Source: Anaerolineales bacterium (GTDB taxonomy: Bacteria > Chloroflexota > Anaerolineae > 4572-78 > J111). Taken from it: 64,000 nt of DNA. The position numbers and the translations under genes are program-made. A model generated the notes under the pieces. The model saw nothing but the letters and a program-made list of their open reading frames with translations. It was not told where the DNA came from and made no database searches. The stretch is from positions 1,364,001 to 1,428,000 of the forward strand of contig JABTUK010000004.1 in NCBI GenBank assembly GCA_015075405.1, written 5' to 3'. Below are positions 33,883 through 43,231 of the stretch, piece by piece (the stretch's first letter is position 1; each line of letters begins with the position of its first letter).

Positions 33883-35679
33883 ATGAACGTCTTAAAAATC
33901 AAATCAGCTTTACCTATCGGAGTCTTGGGCACAACCGTCGCGGTGATGACCGTCTTTGGCTCAGGCCAGCCGGCCCTGAGCCGGGCGATGGAGGCCACGA
34001 CCTGGTTTGACCGGCCCGCTGTCGGTGTGACCGCCGCCAGTTCGACTTTTGAAGCCGGCAGCCTGCTCGAAGGGCGCAACCAGTTTGTTTATTATGTTAC
34101 CGCCTCTGGCAGCCGCCAGCCCCTCTATGACCACGATACTCTGGCCGCCTTTGGCTGGCAGGATGAAGCCGTCATCAGGGTCAAGGATGACATTTTGACC
34201 GGCATGCCGGTGGCCGATCCCTTGACCCGGCTGGTCGAGGATGAGCAGGGCAACCTGCACTGGGCGGCGCAAGGCCAGCTCTGGCAGGTCAACGAGTGGT
34301 GGTCGGCCATCGAGTCCCGGCTGTATGAGGGGTTGCCCGTGAGCCGCCTGGACAGTTCACTGGCCGAGACGCTGCCGGTTCGGCCGGGGCTGCCCAACGG
34401 GGCTTATCTGCGCCAGGGCGAGCGACTGTATTACTTTATAAACGGCAGCCTCATCCCGGCCGCGGCGGGCAGCGAAACGATGGAAGCCATTGACATCCCC
34501 GCCGAAGCGCTGACCCTTTACCCGCAACTGGAAGCGATGGACATCTTGTACACCCGCTTGAACGCGGAGACCTACCTGGCCAATATCCGGCGCGGCCCCG
34601 GCCTTGAGTATGAAATTCTGGGCACGGTTTCCAACCAGGAAGAGATTGTGGCCACTGGCCGGGCGGCTGACAGCTATTGGCTCCAGGTGACCTGGCAGGG
34701 GCAGATCGGCTGGCTGGCCGGGGATTTGATCCAGGATGGGGCCTTTATTCCCCTGCTCCCGACCGTCACCCCGGATGCCACCATCCCGCAGGCTGCCGCA
34801 GCCACATCCGCCCCTCAACAAGCCAGCCAGACCACGACGGTTGCCTCTGAAGGCGCGGCTGAAATCGGGGTGCAGTTGGTCCTCAACGGCACCTGGCCAG
34901 AAGTGGCGGGTCTGTGGGCCGGCCAACCGGCTGAGCGGGCCGGCTTAAAGATCGGCGATCTATTGACCGATCTGAACGGCCAGAGCCTATCCTACGTCAG
35001 CGCCAGCGAAGCGGCCCGCCAGTTGCGCGGCGAAGCCGGCAGCGCTGTGAGCCTGCGGGTCTACCGGCCCAGCACCGGCCAGTGGTTGGATTTCACGGTC
35101 AATCGAGCCGCTTTCAACCCGGCGACCAGCACCCTGTTGTGCGGTGAGGACCCTATCCGCGGCTTTGGGACCGTCTGGCGCAATCACCCCGAAGTTCGCC
35201 CACTGCTGGGCTGTACCTTCACCAACTTCCGCCAGGACGAGCACGCCACCCGCGCCGCCGTGCAAACCTTTGAACACGGCTGGATGCTCTGGCTGGAAAC
35301 CGACACCGTGCTCAATGTGGACCCGATCTATGTCTTCTTTGAAGATGACGGCTCCTACGTCCGTTACGGCGACCAGCCCTTGACCGACGCCCACAAGTAC
35401 GCCCCGACCGACCCCGGCTTCTTCAAAGTCGGCGACCGCTTCGCCAAAGTGTACGGCGAATACCTGGGGCCGCAGGGTCGAGCGCGGCTGGGCCGGGCCA
35501 CCAATGAAGCCAGAGACAGCAAAGGCGCTTTCCAGGAATTTGTCAACGGCCGCATGTTCTGGGCCGGCGAGTCCGACACCATCTACATCATCTATCGCGG
35601 CTACTACGACTTCGACCACGACGGCAACTACACCTGGGAGCAGGGCTGGACGAGCTTTGAGGATAAGTTTGAGGGGTAG
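33883..35679 (+). CDS. Secreted SH3b-PDZ protein with LGFP-like C-terminal region
   Basis: A 598-aa exported protein: signal anchor (about residues 8-28), a unique region, a bacterial SH3 domain (about 218-285; LANIRRGPGLEYEILGTV and WLQVTWQGQIGWLAGDL), a Thr/Ala linker, a PDZ domain (about 335-410; GLKIGDLLTDLNGQSLSYVS) and a C-terminal part with repeats like TFEHGWMLWLETDTV and FVNGRMFWAGESDTIYIIY. No catalytic triad is visible, so it is a binding or scaffold protein at the cell surface rather than a protease. ATG 33883 follows AAAGGAG; the arm GCTTTCACT just before it pairs with 33831-33839. Confidence 0.8.
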   Translation: MNVLKIKSALPIGVLGTTVAVMTVFGSGQPALSRAMEATTWFDRPAVGVTAASSTFEAGSLLEGRNQFVYYVTASGSRQPLYDHDTLAAFGWQDEAVIRVKDDILTGMPVADPLTRLVEDEQGNLHWAAQGQLWQVNEWWSAIESRLYEGLPVSRLDSSLAETLPVRPGLPNGAYLRQGERLYYFINGSLIPAAAGSETMEAIDIPAEALTLYPQLEAMDILYTRLNAETYLANIRRGPGLEYEILGTVSNQEEIVATGRAADSYWLQVTWQGQIGWLAGDLIQDGAFIPLLPTVTPDATIPQAAAATSAPQQASQTTTVASEGAAEIGVQLVLNGTWPEVAGLWAGQPAERAGLKIGDLLTDLNGQSLSYVSASEAARQLRGEAGSAVSLRVYRPSTGQWLDFTVNRAAFNPATSTLLCGEDPIRGFGTVWRNHPEVRPLLGCTFTNFRQDEHATRAAVQTFEHGWMLWLETDTVLNVDPIYVFFEDDGSYVRYGDQPLTDAHKYAPTDPGFFKVGDRFAKVYGEYLGPQGRARLGRATNEARDSKGAFQEFVNGRMFWAGESDTIYIIYRGYYDFDHDGNYTWEQGWTSFEDKFEG

Positions 35680-35688
35680 GGAGTAGGG

Positions 35689-35717
35689 GGTAGACAGTAG
35701 ACGGTAGACGGTAGACA
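35689..35717. repeat. Short tandem heptamer GTAGACG/GTAGACA
   Basis: Four units downstream of the SH3-PDZ gene; the other strand reads GTCTACC as at 12723. Confidence 0.65.
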
Positions 35718-35750
35718 GGGTTTAGAAGGGTTTTGAGGCTGACAAAATGA

Positions 35751-35786
35751 AAAGAGCAGCGGAGATATTGCTCCCCTGCTCTTTTT
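35751..35786. terminator. Terminator between convergent genes
   Basis: AAAGAGCAG (35751-35759) and CTGCTCTTT (35776-35784) with inner GGAG/CTCC pairing, then TT. Serves the + strand gene; may act on the minus strand too. Confidence 0.75.
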
Positions 35787-35806
35787 GATTCGAGAAATAT
35801 TTCTGG

Positions 35807-37600
35807 CTACTGACTGCTAACAATCTCATAGAGAATAATCGAAGGATACCCCGCCGGATTGTAAGCGCGGGTTAACTCCTTTAACTCCAACCCGACACCG
35901 GCCAGGGCCAGCCGGGCTTCGGTCTCGGACTGCCAGGAAGGGAAGGCGATCAGGTGGCCGGGTTTGGCTTTGGCAGCTAATGCCTGGGGCGAGGCCCAAT
36001 ATTGCAGATCGTACGGATAACCCCACAAGTAAAATCGCCAGTGGGTGCCCAGCCAGCGATGGTACAGGGTGTGATTAGCCCCGGCGTGGCCCTGCAAATA
36101 GGCCACCACCTGCTCGATGCCGCTGAGGGCCTGGCTGTGACTGCCCAGCGGAAAACGGCCATTGACCGCATCCTGCACCGGCTGCGCGAAGGTGACGGTC
36201 AGCAGGAGGGTCAGTGCCAAGCCATAAACGGGCGTAAAAAGGTTTCGCCAAGAATTTAACCACAGAGGCACAGAGATACAGAGAAAATTAAATTTAAAAA
36301 ACCTCTGCGTCTCCGCGGCTCTGTGGTAAAAATTTATCCGGTTCTCAACTATCCGGGTCAAGATTAAGCCGGGCAGCCACAAAATTCGGGCCAGCAGCAA
36401 AGCCAAAAAAGGAATCAGCCCCAACAGGTAGCGATCCCAGACTTGAAAGGAAAACAGCGCGTGACCGAGGAGGAAGAGGAGAATAAATAATGTGAATATC
36501 CAGTCAGTTTGAGCAGGGGAGCACACTCCTTCGGGTGCGCCGAAGGGCGGAGAGAGCAGGGGAGCAGGGGAAGGAGGTTGGAAGGTTGGAAGGTTGCCCA
36601 CGTTCTGTGCGCCCCCGGCGGGGTGTCTGTGACTCGAAGGTTGGAATTCATCCCCGGTCTTCGGTCTCCGGTCCCCGGTCGCATTGCCGGACCAAAACCC
36701 ATACACTAACAGCACCGGCAGCCCTGCCCCAAAAATCCCATTCAGCACCGGCGAAGCCGTCCCGTATTGCAGCAGCTCAATAAAGCCCTCCCAGCGCTCG
36801 CCGAAGCTGGCTGCATCGCCGGCCAAGCCGCCGTAGTTGCTCAGGCTGTAGGTTAAAAAATCAGGGGCCTCGCTGCGGGTCAAGTTCCAAATAAGAACCA
36901 GCAGGAGGATGAACAAAAGGGCCAACGTGAAACGTGATACGTGAAACGTGATGTGTGATGCGTGAGGCGTAAATCGCAAATCGTAAATCAGGAGAGCCAG
37001 CACAAGCGGCACAAAGAACACGCCTTGCTGCTTGGTGGCGACAGCTAGGCCGGTCATTATTCCGGCCCAACCCGCTCGACCATGCGCCGCCGCCAGGCAG
37101 GCGGCCAGAACCAGTACGACCAGCAGCGGATCGGTGAAGGCGGTGGGGGCAAAAAGTAGGGTAAACGGCGACAGGGCCATCAGCCAGGCGGCAACCAGCC
37201 CCACAACTTCGCCGTACAACTTCCGCCCCAGCCCAAATGTCAGCAATACCGAAATTGCTGTTGCCAGCAGTGAGGGGATTCGCGCCGCTGTCTCGGTAGG
37301 GCCGAGCAGGCGCGTGGTCCCGGCGAGGATATACAGGAAGAGCGGCGGCTTGTCTACCGGTGTGTGGGCCAGCCAGGGGTCCGCGCCGGAAGCGATTTGC
37401 AAGGCCCATGTGGCATACAGGGCCTCGTCGTGGTGAAACCGCTGGTTAGCCAGCAGGTTGGCCGGCAGCAGAACAGCACTCACGGTGGCCAAACTCAGTA
37501 AAGTCACCCGCCAGCGTGACCAGGATTGCGCCAGATAGCGCAAGAATAAGGCACTGTGCTTTTTATCGTTTAGTCTTGAGAACGTACCGAAATATTGCAA
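35807..37600 (-). CDS. GT39/ArnT-like membrane glycosyltransferase with in-frame repeat inserts
   Basis: A 597-aa GT-C glycosyltransferase of the PMT/ArnT type that uses polyprenyl-phosphate sugars outside the membrane. First outer loop with the HHDEALYATWAL motif and TPVDKPPLFLYIL, about ten helices and a C-terminal outer domain. Three blocks of repeat DNA are read through without loss of frame: IYDLRFTPHASHITFHVSRF (36924-36989), a Pro/Gly/Ser-rich block (36511-36681) and YHRAAETQRFFKFNFLCIS (36258-36336). They lie between helices. The first possible start is TTG 37600 with no good ribosome site, so the start is uncertain; it is 20 bases behind the MFS gene. Confidence 0.8.
   Translation of the reverse strand: MQYFGTFSRLNDKKHSALFLRYLAQSWSRWRVTLLSLATVSAVLLPANLLANQRFHHDEALYATWALQIASGADPWLAHTPVDKPPLFLYILAGTTRLLGPTETAARIPSLLATAISVLLTFGLGRKLYGEVVGLVAAWLMALSPFTLLFAPTAFTDPLLVVLVLAACLAAAHGRAGWAGIMTGLAVATKQQGVFFVPLVLALLIYDLRFTPHASHITFHVSRFTLALLFILLLVLIWNLTRSEAPDFLTYSLSNYGGLAGDAASFGERWEGFIELLQYGTASPVLNGIFGAGLPVLLVYGFWSGNATGDRRPKTGDEFQPSSHRHPAGGAQNVGNLPTFQPPSPAPLLSPPFGAPEGVCSPAQTDWIFTLFILLFLLGHALFSFQVWDRYLLGLIPFLALLLARILWLPGLILTRIVENRINFYHRAAETQRFFKFNFLCISVPLWLNSWRNLFTPVYGLALTLLLTVTFAQPVQDAVNGRFPLGSHSQALSGIEQVVAYLQGHAGANHTLYHRWLGTHWRFYLWGYPYDLQYWASPQALAAKAKPGHLIAFPSWQSETEARLALAGVGLELKELTRAYNPAGYPSIILYEIVSSQ
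36258..36336. repeat. In-gene inverted repeat (CCACAGAGGCACAGAG type)
   Basis: Left arm AACCACAGAGGCACAGAGAT, right arm CTCTGCGTCTCCGCGGCTCT then GTGGT; inserted in the GT39 gene. Confidence 0.75.
36511..36681. repeat. In-gene composite of several short repeats
   Basis: GAGCAGGG units, the hairpin CCTTCGGGTGCGCCGAAGGG (about 36528-36547), GGAAGGTT units and CGGTCTCCGGTCCCCGGTC units, all inside the GT39 reading frame. Confidence 0.75.
36924..36989. repeat. In-gene heptamer array in GT39 gene
   Basis: AACGTGA/TACGTGA/TGCGTGA units followed by AAATCGC/AAATCGT; 66 bp, a multiple of three. Confidence 0.8.
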
Positions 37601-37620
37601 TCCGTAAGTACCCGCTCGCC

Positions 37621-38919
37621 TTAGCTTGACATTGTCCCCTCAAAGGACATTCTCGAACGGCTTGAGCGTAACACGATAATCAGCAGTAAGGGAATTAAGG
37701 CGACAATCAGGCCAATCCAGTTCATCGTAGTAAACCCAATGGCAGCAAAAATCAAACCGCCGCCTAGACTGCCCACCCCAGATGCTATGTTGACGACCAC
37801 ATCGGCGAGACCCTGAATTTTGCCTTTTTCGTGTGGTCGTAAAACATCGGTCAACAGGGTCGAGCCAGCGACGAAACAACAATTCCAACCGAGACCCAAC
37901 AAAAACAGGGCTAACATCAGCCAGAATACCTCTATAGATAGGGGGGCCAATATACAGGAGACAATTAAAATTACACCTCCGGCAGTAATCATTTTAATAC
38001 GTCCCAGGCGATCCACTAACCAGCCTACCAGGAAAGACAAGCCAAACATCCCCATCGTATGGGCCATTATCACCCACGAAACATCAGCAACGTCGTGGTG
38101 GTGACCGTGCATATGCACGGGTGTAATCGTCATTACCCAGACCATAGTGAGTTGCCCAAAAACCATCGCGCTTACAGCAATTTTGGCCCGGTGATCGCTA
38201 AAAATAATTTCCTGGAAGCTACGTCCGGCCTGTGATAAACGGTCTGGCATGGGTTCCTGAGCCGTTAACTGGCGAGCAATCTGCTGAGGATCAGGGCGCA
38301 GGAGGAAGTTGACGAGCAGCAAAGCCAGGCCCAGCAATACAGCCGCCAAAAACCAGGGACCGCTTAGCTCTGGTAGACCAGCTCTCTCGACCAGGCTCCC
38401 GGTCCACTTAATCATCCCCGGCCCGGTAATCGAGCCAACCGTTCCGGCCAGTACAATTAGGCTGATAGCCCTGGCTCGCTTATCGGCTACGTTTGCCTCT
38501 GCTGCGGCGTAACGCCCCAAATCATTGACCCCTTTGGCCAAACCAATCAAAAGTACACCAAGCAAAAAGATCAGCAGGCTCGCGTTGATTACGGCCAATC
38601 CAGCTACCACTGTGCCCAAAATGCCAAAAACATAACCTAATGCTAGGCCAGGTCGGCGTCCGGCTCGATCCATGAATCGTCCAATTGGGTAGGCAATGGC
38701 CGCCGCACCGACCAGCACCAACGTGGATGGGACGCCAGTCCATTGACTGTTGCCACCAGCCAATTCCACGGCAATGATTGAACCAACGGTGAAAACCATA
38801 ATAAACGAGGCCGAAAAGAGGCTCTGCGTTGCGATAAGCGCCGCTGTTATTTTCCTGCTGGATTTCTCAAGATTGGTCACGAATACTTTATTCTTCTGTG
38901 GGGCAAATTGCTGAGTCAT
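37621..38919 (-). CDS. MFS transporter
   Basis: A 432-aa major facilitator with about twelve helices in two halves. The loop 2-3 motif is present as GRFMDRAGRRPGLALGY and its echo in the second half as GWLVDRLGRIKMI. The 190-residue centre has a cytoplasmic loop of about 35 residues. Substrate unknown; a drug or sugar-efflux role is possible. ATG 38919 has AGGAAG upstream. The GT39 gene begins 20 bases after its stop, so the two may share a transcript. Confidence 0.9.
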   Translation of the reverse strand: MTQQFAPQKNKVFVTNLEKSSRKITAALIATQSLFSASFIMVFTVGSIIAVELAGGNSQWTGVPSTLVLVGAAAIAYPIGRFMDRAGRRPGLALGYVFGILGTVVAGLAVINASLLIFLLGVLLIGLAKGVNDLGRYAAAEANVADKRARAISLIVLAGTVGSITGPGMIKWTGSLVERAGLPELSGPWFLAAVLLGLALLLVNFLLRPDPQQIARQLTAQEPMPDRLSQAGRSFQEIIFSDHRAKIAVSAMVFGQLTMVWVMTITPVHMHGHHHDVADVSWVIMAHTMGMFGLSFLVGWLVDRLGRIKMITAGGVILIVSCILAPLSIEVFWLMLALFLLGLGWNCCFVAGSTLLTDVLRPHEKGKIQGLADVVVNIASGVGSLGGGLIFAAIGFTTMNWIGLIVALIPLLLIIVLRSSRSRMSFEGTMSS

Positions 38920-39540
38920 CTGAGCACTTCCTGTTTAGGGTTGTGACGTTCGATTGCTTCGCTGGTTAGCTGATTATCGTTTCTCATCCGTCCCCCCTTG
39001 TCACTTTTGGCATCGAATGACGAACTTTTATAACACTTATGGACAGCAAGTATAGTCGCCAGAGAAAACTGCGTCAAAACAGGGGGCGACTCCTGGGCAT
39101 CAAAACCCAAGCTCTCGCTCTTTGAGTGAGACCCAACAATCTCTCCCAATAACGATATATCCGTGTTCATCTGTGAGCCAAATCCTTATCCCAAACTCAG
39201 GTTTTATCCACCCCGTCCAGCCCTTTGCCTACCAGTTTAGCGGACTCAACTTGTTGGCCGCCCGGCCTAACAGGGCCAGCCCATCCATCAACTCATCCGC
39301 GCCGGTGAATAGTCCCAATAAGCCTGCCCCCAAGGCCGGGTCGAAGCGTTGGGTCAGCAGCAGTTGGCCGGTGGGGTCGGCGATCTGGCGGACGCTGCAC
39401 CGATGAAGCCGGAGCGACAAACGCCCGCCAGGGCGAGTGCCGGATTGTCGCAGGGCTAAAATGAGTTAGAAGAACCTCAAATAAGATTTTTTCTGACGGA
39501 GAATTTGACGAACCGAACATTTGTTCGTAAAATTATTGAT
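38920..39540. other. Gap with eroded reading frames
   Basis: 620 bp. The minus strand holds a 63-codon frame (39229-39420) with a protein-like composition (TGQLLLTQRFDPALGAGLLG) that I cannot assign; it looks like a remnant. A GATGAACACGG unit of the common repeat type is near 39165. No intact gene. Confidence 0.5.
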
Positions 39541-40680
39541 ATGGACATCCATCAAAAAGTCGAAATTTTGGGCAGGGCGGCGGCGCTGGATTGTGAAGGG
39601 CCGCCCGCCCTGACCCGTGAGCAGCGCAAGGCTCAATTTCTGGATCAGAGCCGAATTTATGTGACCCATCCTCAGCGCGGCAAAATTCCCGTGCTGCGGA
39701 CGATGCAGACCAGTGCCTGCGAGCGCAATTGCTACTACTGTCCGTTTCAGGCCGGGCGCGATTATCGCCGCGTTTCCTTTAAGCCGGAAGAACTGGCCTC
39801 GGCTTTTGACCAGATGCAGCGCAAAAAGTTGGTGGACGGCCTGTTTTTGAGCAGCGGCATCATCGGCGGTGGGGTCAAAGCCATGGATCCCATGCTAGAT
39901 ACGGTCGAAATTCTTCGCCGCAAGTATGAATACTATGGCTACATCCATTTGAAGATTATGCCCGGCGCTGAGGCGGCCCAAATCGAGCGGGCGGCTCGCC
40001 TGGCCGACCGGCTCTCGATTAACCTGGAAGCCGCCAATGAGCAGCGGTTACTGGCCCTGGCCCCCAAAAAAGATTATTGGCAAGAATTATTACCGCCCCT
40101 GTATTGGGTCCACCAAAACCAGCATGTTTTAGCTCCCTGGGTTAAACGGCCCAGCCTCACCACCCAGTTTGTAGTTGGTCCGGCGGGGGAGTCCGACCAG
40201 GAATTACTGACGACGGTCCATACGCTTTATAAGGAGGCCAATTTAGCTCGCGCTTATTACTCGCCCTTCAACCCCATTCGCGGCACGGTTTTGGAAGATG
40301 CCCCCAAAACTCCACCCATACGGGAACATCGCTTGTACCAGGCCGATTGGCTGCTGCGTTTTTATGGCTTTGAGGTATCCGAACTGCCTTTTGACGCGCA
40401 GGGCCATTTACCTCTAGCCAGCGACCCCAAACTGGTTTGGGCCAAAACCCATTTGAGCCAGCGCCCCCTCGAAATCAATCGGGCCAGCCGGGCCGAACTG
40501 CTGCGCATCCCCGGTATTGGCCCCAAAACCGCCGAGGCAATTATGGCCGCTCGCCGGGTGGGCAAGTTGAGCGATCTGAGCCAACTCAAGCAACTTGGGG
40601 TGCAAACAGGTCGAGCCGCCCCTTTTATTTTGTTGAACGGTCGTCAAGCTGAGTATCAATTACAGTTGGCCGGGTTTTGA
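39541..40680 (+). CDS. Radical SAM protein with C-terminal helix-hairpin-helix (TIGR03916-like)
   Basis: A 379-aa protein related to the putative DNA modification/repair radical SAM family. The iron-sulfur cluster motif is CERNCYYC (about residues 58-65), followed by EELASAFDQM and DGLFLSSGIIGGG, and GYIHLKIMPGA; the end has helix-hairpin-helix DNA-binding units (ELLRIPGIGPKTAEAIMAAR). Family members usually sit next to a DUF4130/uracil-glycosylase-like gene, which is absent here. ATG 39541 starts the family sequence MDIHQKVEILGRAA; a TTG at 39505 with GGAG near it is a possible alternative. Function on DNA is inferred from the HhH unit. Confidence 0.87.
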   Translation: MDIHQKVEILGRAAALDCEGPPALTREQRKAQFLDQSRIYVTHPQRGKIPVLRTMQTSACERNCYYCPFQAGRDYRRVSFKPEELASAFDQMQRKKLVDGLFLSSGIIGGGVKAMDPMLDTVEILRRKYEYYGYIHLKIMPGAEAAQIERAARLADRLSINLEAANEQRLLALAPKKDYWQELLPPLYWVHQNQHVLAPWVKRPSLTTQFVVGPAGESDQELLTTVHTLYKEANLARAYYSPFNPIRGTVLEDAPKTPPIREHRLYQADWLLRFYGFEVSELPFDAQGHLPLASDPKLVWAKTHLSQRPLEINRASRAELLRIPGIGPKTAEAIMAARRVGKLSDLSQLKQLGVQTGRAAPFILLNGRQAEYQLQLAGF

Positions 40681-40738
40681 ATAACTTGGTAGTTGTTCAG
40701 AAATAACTTTATACTTGTCCAGAATTTAGAGTCTATAG

Positions 40739-40880
40739 ACGCTTTACGGTAAACTACTCAGCCCTCATGTCATTTCGAGGCTGAAAGCCGAGAAATCTTT
40801 GAGGCCGTTGTCTGCAAACTACGGATTAGGAGATTTCTCCCTTCGGTCGAAATGACATGCCTGAGCAGTTACGCTTTACG
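40739..40880. repeat. Palindromic repeat, family 2, copy 3, with flanking 10-bp direct repeat
   Basis: Element about 40749-40870 with ends AACTACTCAGCC and CTGAGCAGTT. ACGCTTTACG flanks both sides (40739-40748 and 40871-40880), as a target duplication would. Fills the gap after the radical SAM gene. Confidence 0.78.
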
Positions 40881-40935
40881 TAAAAAATCTCCAATCTCTA
40901 ATCTCCAAATTTATGTAATTCGTGGCTAAAAAGAA

Positions 40936-40968
40936 GGGACGCTCTTTCCCAGGGAGCGTCCCTTTTTT
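40936..40968 (+). terminator. Terminator
   Basis: GGGACGCTC (40936-40944) pairs with GAGCGTCCC (40954-40962), then TTTTTT. Confidence 0.85.
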
Positions 40969-41003
40969 CATAGCCCTATATTTAAGGAACAGACGAGTCT
41001 CTC

Positions 41004-41052
41004 ACTGTCATAAATGAATGATTTTGACAGTAAGCCTGACTCAGTTTATACT
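41004..41052 (+). promoter_or_regulatory. Promoter with operator palindrome for the Nudix gene
   Basis: TTGACA (41024-41029), 17-bp spacer, TATACT (41047-41052), a near-consensus sigma70 promoter. A 28-bp imperfect palindrome (41004-41031, ACTGTCA at one end and TGACAGT at the other) overlaps -35, as a repressor site would. The Nudix-winged-helix protein encoded next is the obvious candidate to bind it; inference. Confidence 0.68.
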
Positions 41053-41108
41053 AAAAGCCCCTACGCCAACAGTTCCCAAACATATCTTAATCTTCTCGAA
41101 GGGTTTTG

Positions 41109-41819
41109 ATGAACATTCCAGAAACAGCCGAAACCTACGACGTAACCCAGTATGAGCGTCCTTCGGTTACAGTAGATGTAGTTATCTTTAGTATTCTGGA
41201 TGAGCAGTTAAAAGTACTCCTGATTAAACGCAAAATTTGGCCTTTTGAGGGCATGTGGGCTATTCCCGGCGGTTTTGTCAAAATGGACGAAAGCCTGGAA
41301 GATGCCGCCTACCGCGAACTGGCTGAAGAAACCGGCGTCACCGGTGAGAGCGTCTACCTGGAACAACTTTATACCTTTGGCCAGCCGGACCGAGACCCAC
41401 GCACTCGGGTGATAACGGTAACCTATTTTGCCCTGGTCAGCGCCGATAAAATTAACCCCCAGGCCGCTGACGATGCTGATGATGTTGGTTGGTTTTCGGT
41501 GTATCATTTGCCTCCGCTTGCTTTTGATCACGCCGAGATTTTGAATTATGCCTTAACTCGACTACGTTACAAACTGGAATACTCAGCCGTCGGCTTCCAG
41601 CTTTTGCCCGAAAAGTTTACCTTGCGTGAGTTGCAGGATGCATACGAGATTATTTTAGGGGCCAAGCTGGATAAAGGTAATTTCCGCAGCAAACTGCGCA
41701 AAACCCAGGTCGTCGAGATGGTTGACGGCTACCGTGACACCGGCGGGCGCCCTGCCCGCATGTATTCCTTTCGCGAAGACGCAGTGGCCGAAGTTAAAAC
41801 CCGCCGTCTTTTTCCTTAA
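41109..41819 (+). CDS. Nudix protein with winged-helix C-terminus (NrtR-like)
   Basis: A 236-aa protein: Nudix domain (about residues 14-150) with a complete Nudix box ([20 protein letters not shown] then TG), followed by a winged-helix domain (about 160-235) with [15 protein letters not shown]. This domain pair is that of NrtR, the Nudix-related regulator of NAD metabolism, and relatives; here the box is intact, so hydrolase activity may be kept. The ATG at 41109 is preferred over TTG 41106; GAAGGG lies upstream. Its promoter carries a palindrome that could be its own binding site. A pair of ADP-glucose pyrophosphorylase-like genes follows, separated by repeats. Confidence 0.85.
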   Translation: MNIPETAETYDVTQYERPSVTVDVVIFSILDEQLKVLLIKRKIWPFEGMWAIPGGFVKMDESLEDAAYRELAEETGVTGESVYLEQLYTFGQPDRDPRTRVITVTYFALVSADKINPQAADDADDVGWFSVYHLPPLAFDHAEILNYALTRLRYKLEYSAVGFQLLPEKFTLRELQDAYEIILGAKLDKGNFRSKLRKTQVVEMVDGYRDTGGRPARMYSFREDAVAEVKTRRLFP

Positions 41820-41947
41820 CAAGTAGCAGGGTAGCAGAGTAGCAGAGTCACAGGGTAGCAAGCAGTTATCCTTGTAACCTGCGACCTCACCCCTTCGGGT
41901 GCGCCGAAGGGCGTGCGAGCTTGCAACCCTGCTACCCTGCTACCTTT
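41820..41947. repeat. Octamer GTAGCAGG repeats and CCTTCGGG hairpin
   Basis: GTAGCAGG/GTAGCAGA units at 41822-41862 are mirrored by CCCTGCTA units at 41931-41945. Between them at 41889-41913 is CCCTTCGGGTGCGCCGAAGG, also found at 36525 and (inverted) 46249. Confidence 0.75.
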
Positions 41948-41962
41948 AGCCAGGAGTCAACG

Positions 41963-43228
41963 ATGAAAACTCTAGCCATTCTCATGGCCGGTGGGGCGGG
42001 AACTCGCCTGACTGTCTTATCAGACAAACGGGCCAAGCCAGCCGTACCCTTTGCCGGCAAATATCGCATCATTGATTTTACCCTGTCCAATTGCGTCAAT
42101 TCCGGTATCTACGATATTGCGGTGCTAACCCAGTACCGGCCCCATTCGCTCAACGCGCATATCGGTATCGGCAAGCCATGGGATTTGGACCGGCAGCGCG
42201 GCGGCGTGGTCCTGCGCCAGCCCTATCAGGGCAGCAGCGCCGATCTGGATTGGTATCGCGGCACGGCCGATGCTGTTTTTCGCAACCTTGATTTTATCCA
42301 GGATAACCAGCCCGATTTGGTGCTTATTCTGTCCGGCGACCATATCTACAAAATGGATTACCGGCCCATGCTGGAGTATCACCAGACCAAAGGGGCCGAT
42401 TTAACCGTTGGGGTGATGAACGTGCCCCTGGAAGAAACCGACCGCTTTGGCATCATGACCGTTAACCGCAACATGCGGGTGACAGAGTTTACCGAGAAAC
42501 CCAAAGAGCGGGATAAAGGCACGTTGGCTTCAATGGGGATTTATGTTTTCACCACCGAGGTTCTTATCCGCCGGCTCTCCGAGGGCGGCCCCGAAGCCCC
42601 GCGCATTGATTTTGGCAAAGATGTCATCCCCAGCATGATTGCCGAGGACCGGGTTTACGCTTACCCGTTCGAGGGCTATTGGGTGGATGTGGGGACGATT
42701 CAATCCTTTTGGGAAACAAACCTGGCCTTAACCCGGCCCAACGGCAGCGACCTGCTCAACTTGCACGATCCTAATTGGGTCGTCCATACCCGCAGCGAGG
42801 AGCGCCCGCCGGTAAAATTAGGGCCGCAGGCGCAGGTGGTCAACAGCCTGATTTCCAATGGCTGTGTGATTCGCGGGCGGGTGGAGAACTCGGTTTTGTC
42901 GCCGGGCGTGTATGTTTCGCCGGGGGCGATTGTGCGCGAGTCGGTCATTATCAACGATACCTGGATTGGGCCAGGCGCTGTGATTGACCGGGCCATTGTG
43001 GATGAGAATGCCGTCATTGGCGCGGGTACGTTTGTTGGCTACGGCGATGATAACACGCCCAATCACCAAATGCCCGACCGTCTCAATACAGGCATTACGG
43101 TGGTAGGGTCGGGCGCGCACATTCCCAGCGGGTTGGTGATTGGCCGGAACGTGTTAATCCACAGCGAACGGCTGGAAGGCGACTTTCCGGCCGGCGTGAC
43201 CGAAATCAGCAGCGGAGAAACGGTTTGA
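41963..43228 (+). CDS. glgC: Glucose-1-phosphate adenylyltransferase, catalytic subunit type
   Basis: A 421-aa ADP-glucose pyrophosphorylase that makes ADP-glucose from ATP and glucose-1-phosphate for glycogen. The nucleotidyltransferase domain has [36 protein letters not shown] with the catalytic Asp, and FTEKPKE; the C-terminal half is a left-handed beta-helix. The signature residues are intact, in contrast to the next gene. ATG 41963 has CCAGGAG upstream. It is followed by its paralogue after 61 bp with small heptamer repeats, presumably one operon. Confidence 0.95.
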   Translation: MKTLAILMAGGAGTRLTVLSDKRAKPAVPFAGKYRIIDFTLSNCVNSGIYDIAVLTQYRPHSLNAHIGIGKPWDLDRQRGGVVLRQPYQGSSADLDWYRGTADAVFRNLDFIQDNQPDLVLILSGDHIYKMDYRPMLEYHQTKGADLTVGVMNVPLEETDRFGIMTVNRNMRVTEFTEKPKERDKGTLASMGIYVFTTEVLIRRLSEGGPEAPRIDFGKDVIPSMIAEDRVYAYPFEGYWVDVGTIQSFWETNLALTRPNGSDLLNLHDPNWVVHTRSEERPPVKLGPQAQVVNSLISNGCVIRGRVENSVLSPGVYVSPGAIVRESVIINDTWIGPGAVIDRAIVDENAVIGAGTFVGYGDDNTPNHQMPDRLNTGITVVGSGAHIPSGLVIGRNVLIHSERLEGDFPAGVTEISSGETV

Positions 43229-43231
43229 ATA

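Noticed and set aside
34357-34926. 189-codon minus-strand frame
   Set aside because: Shadow of the SH3-PDZ gene with no start signal.
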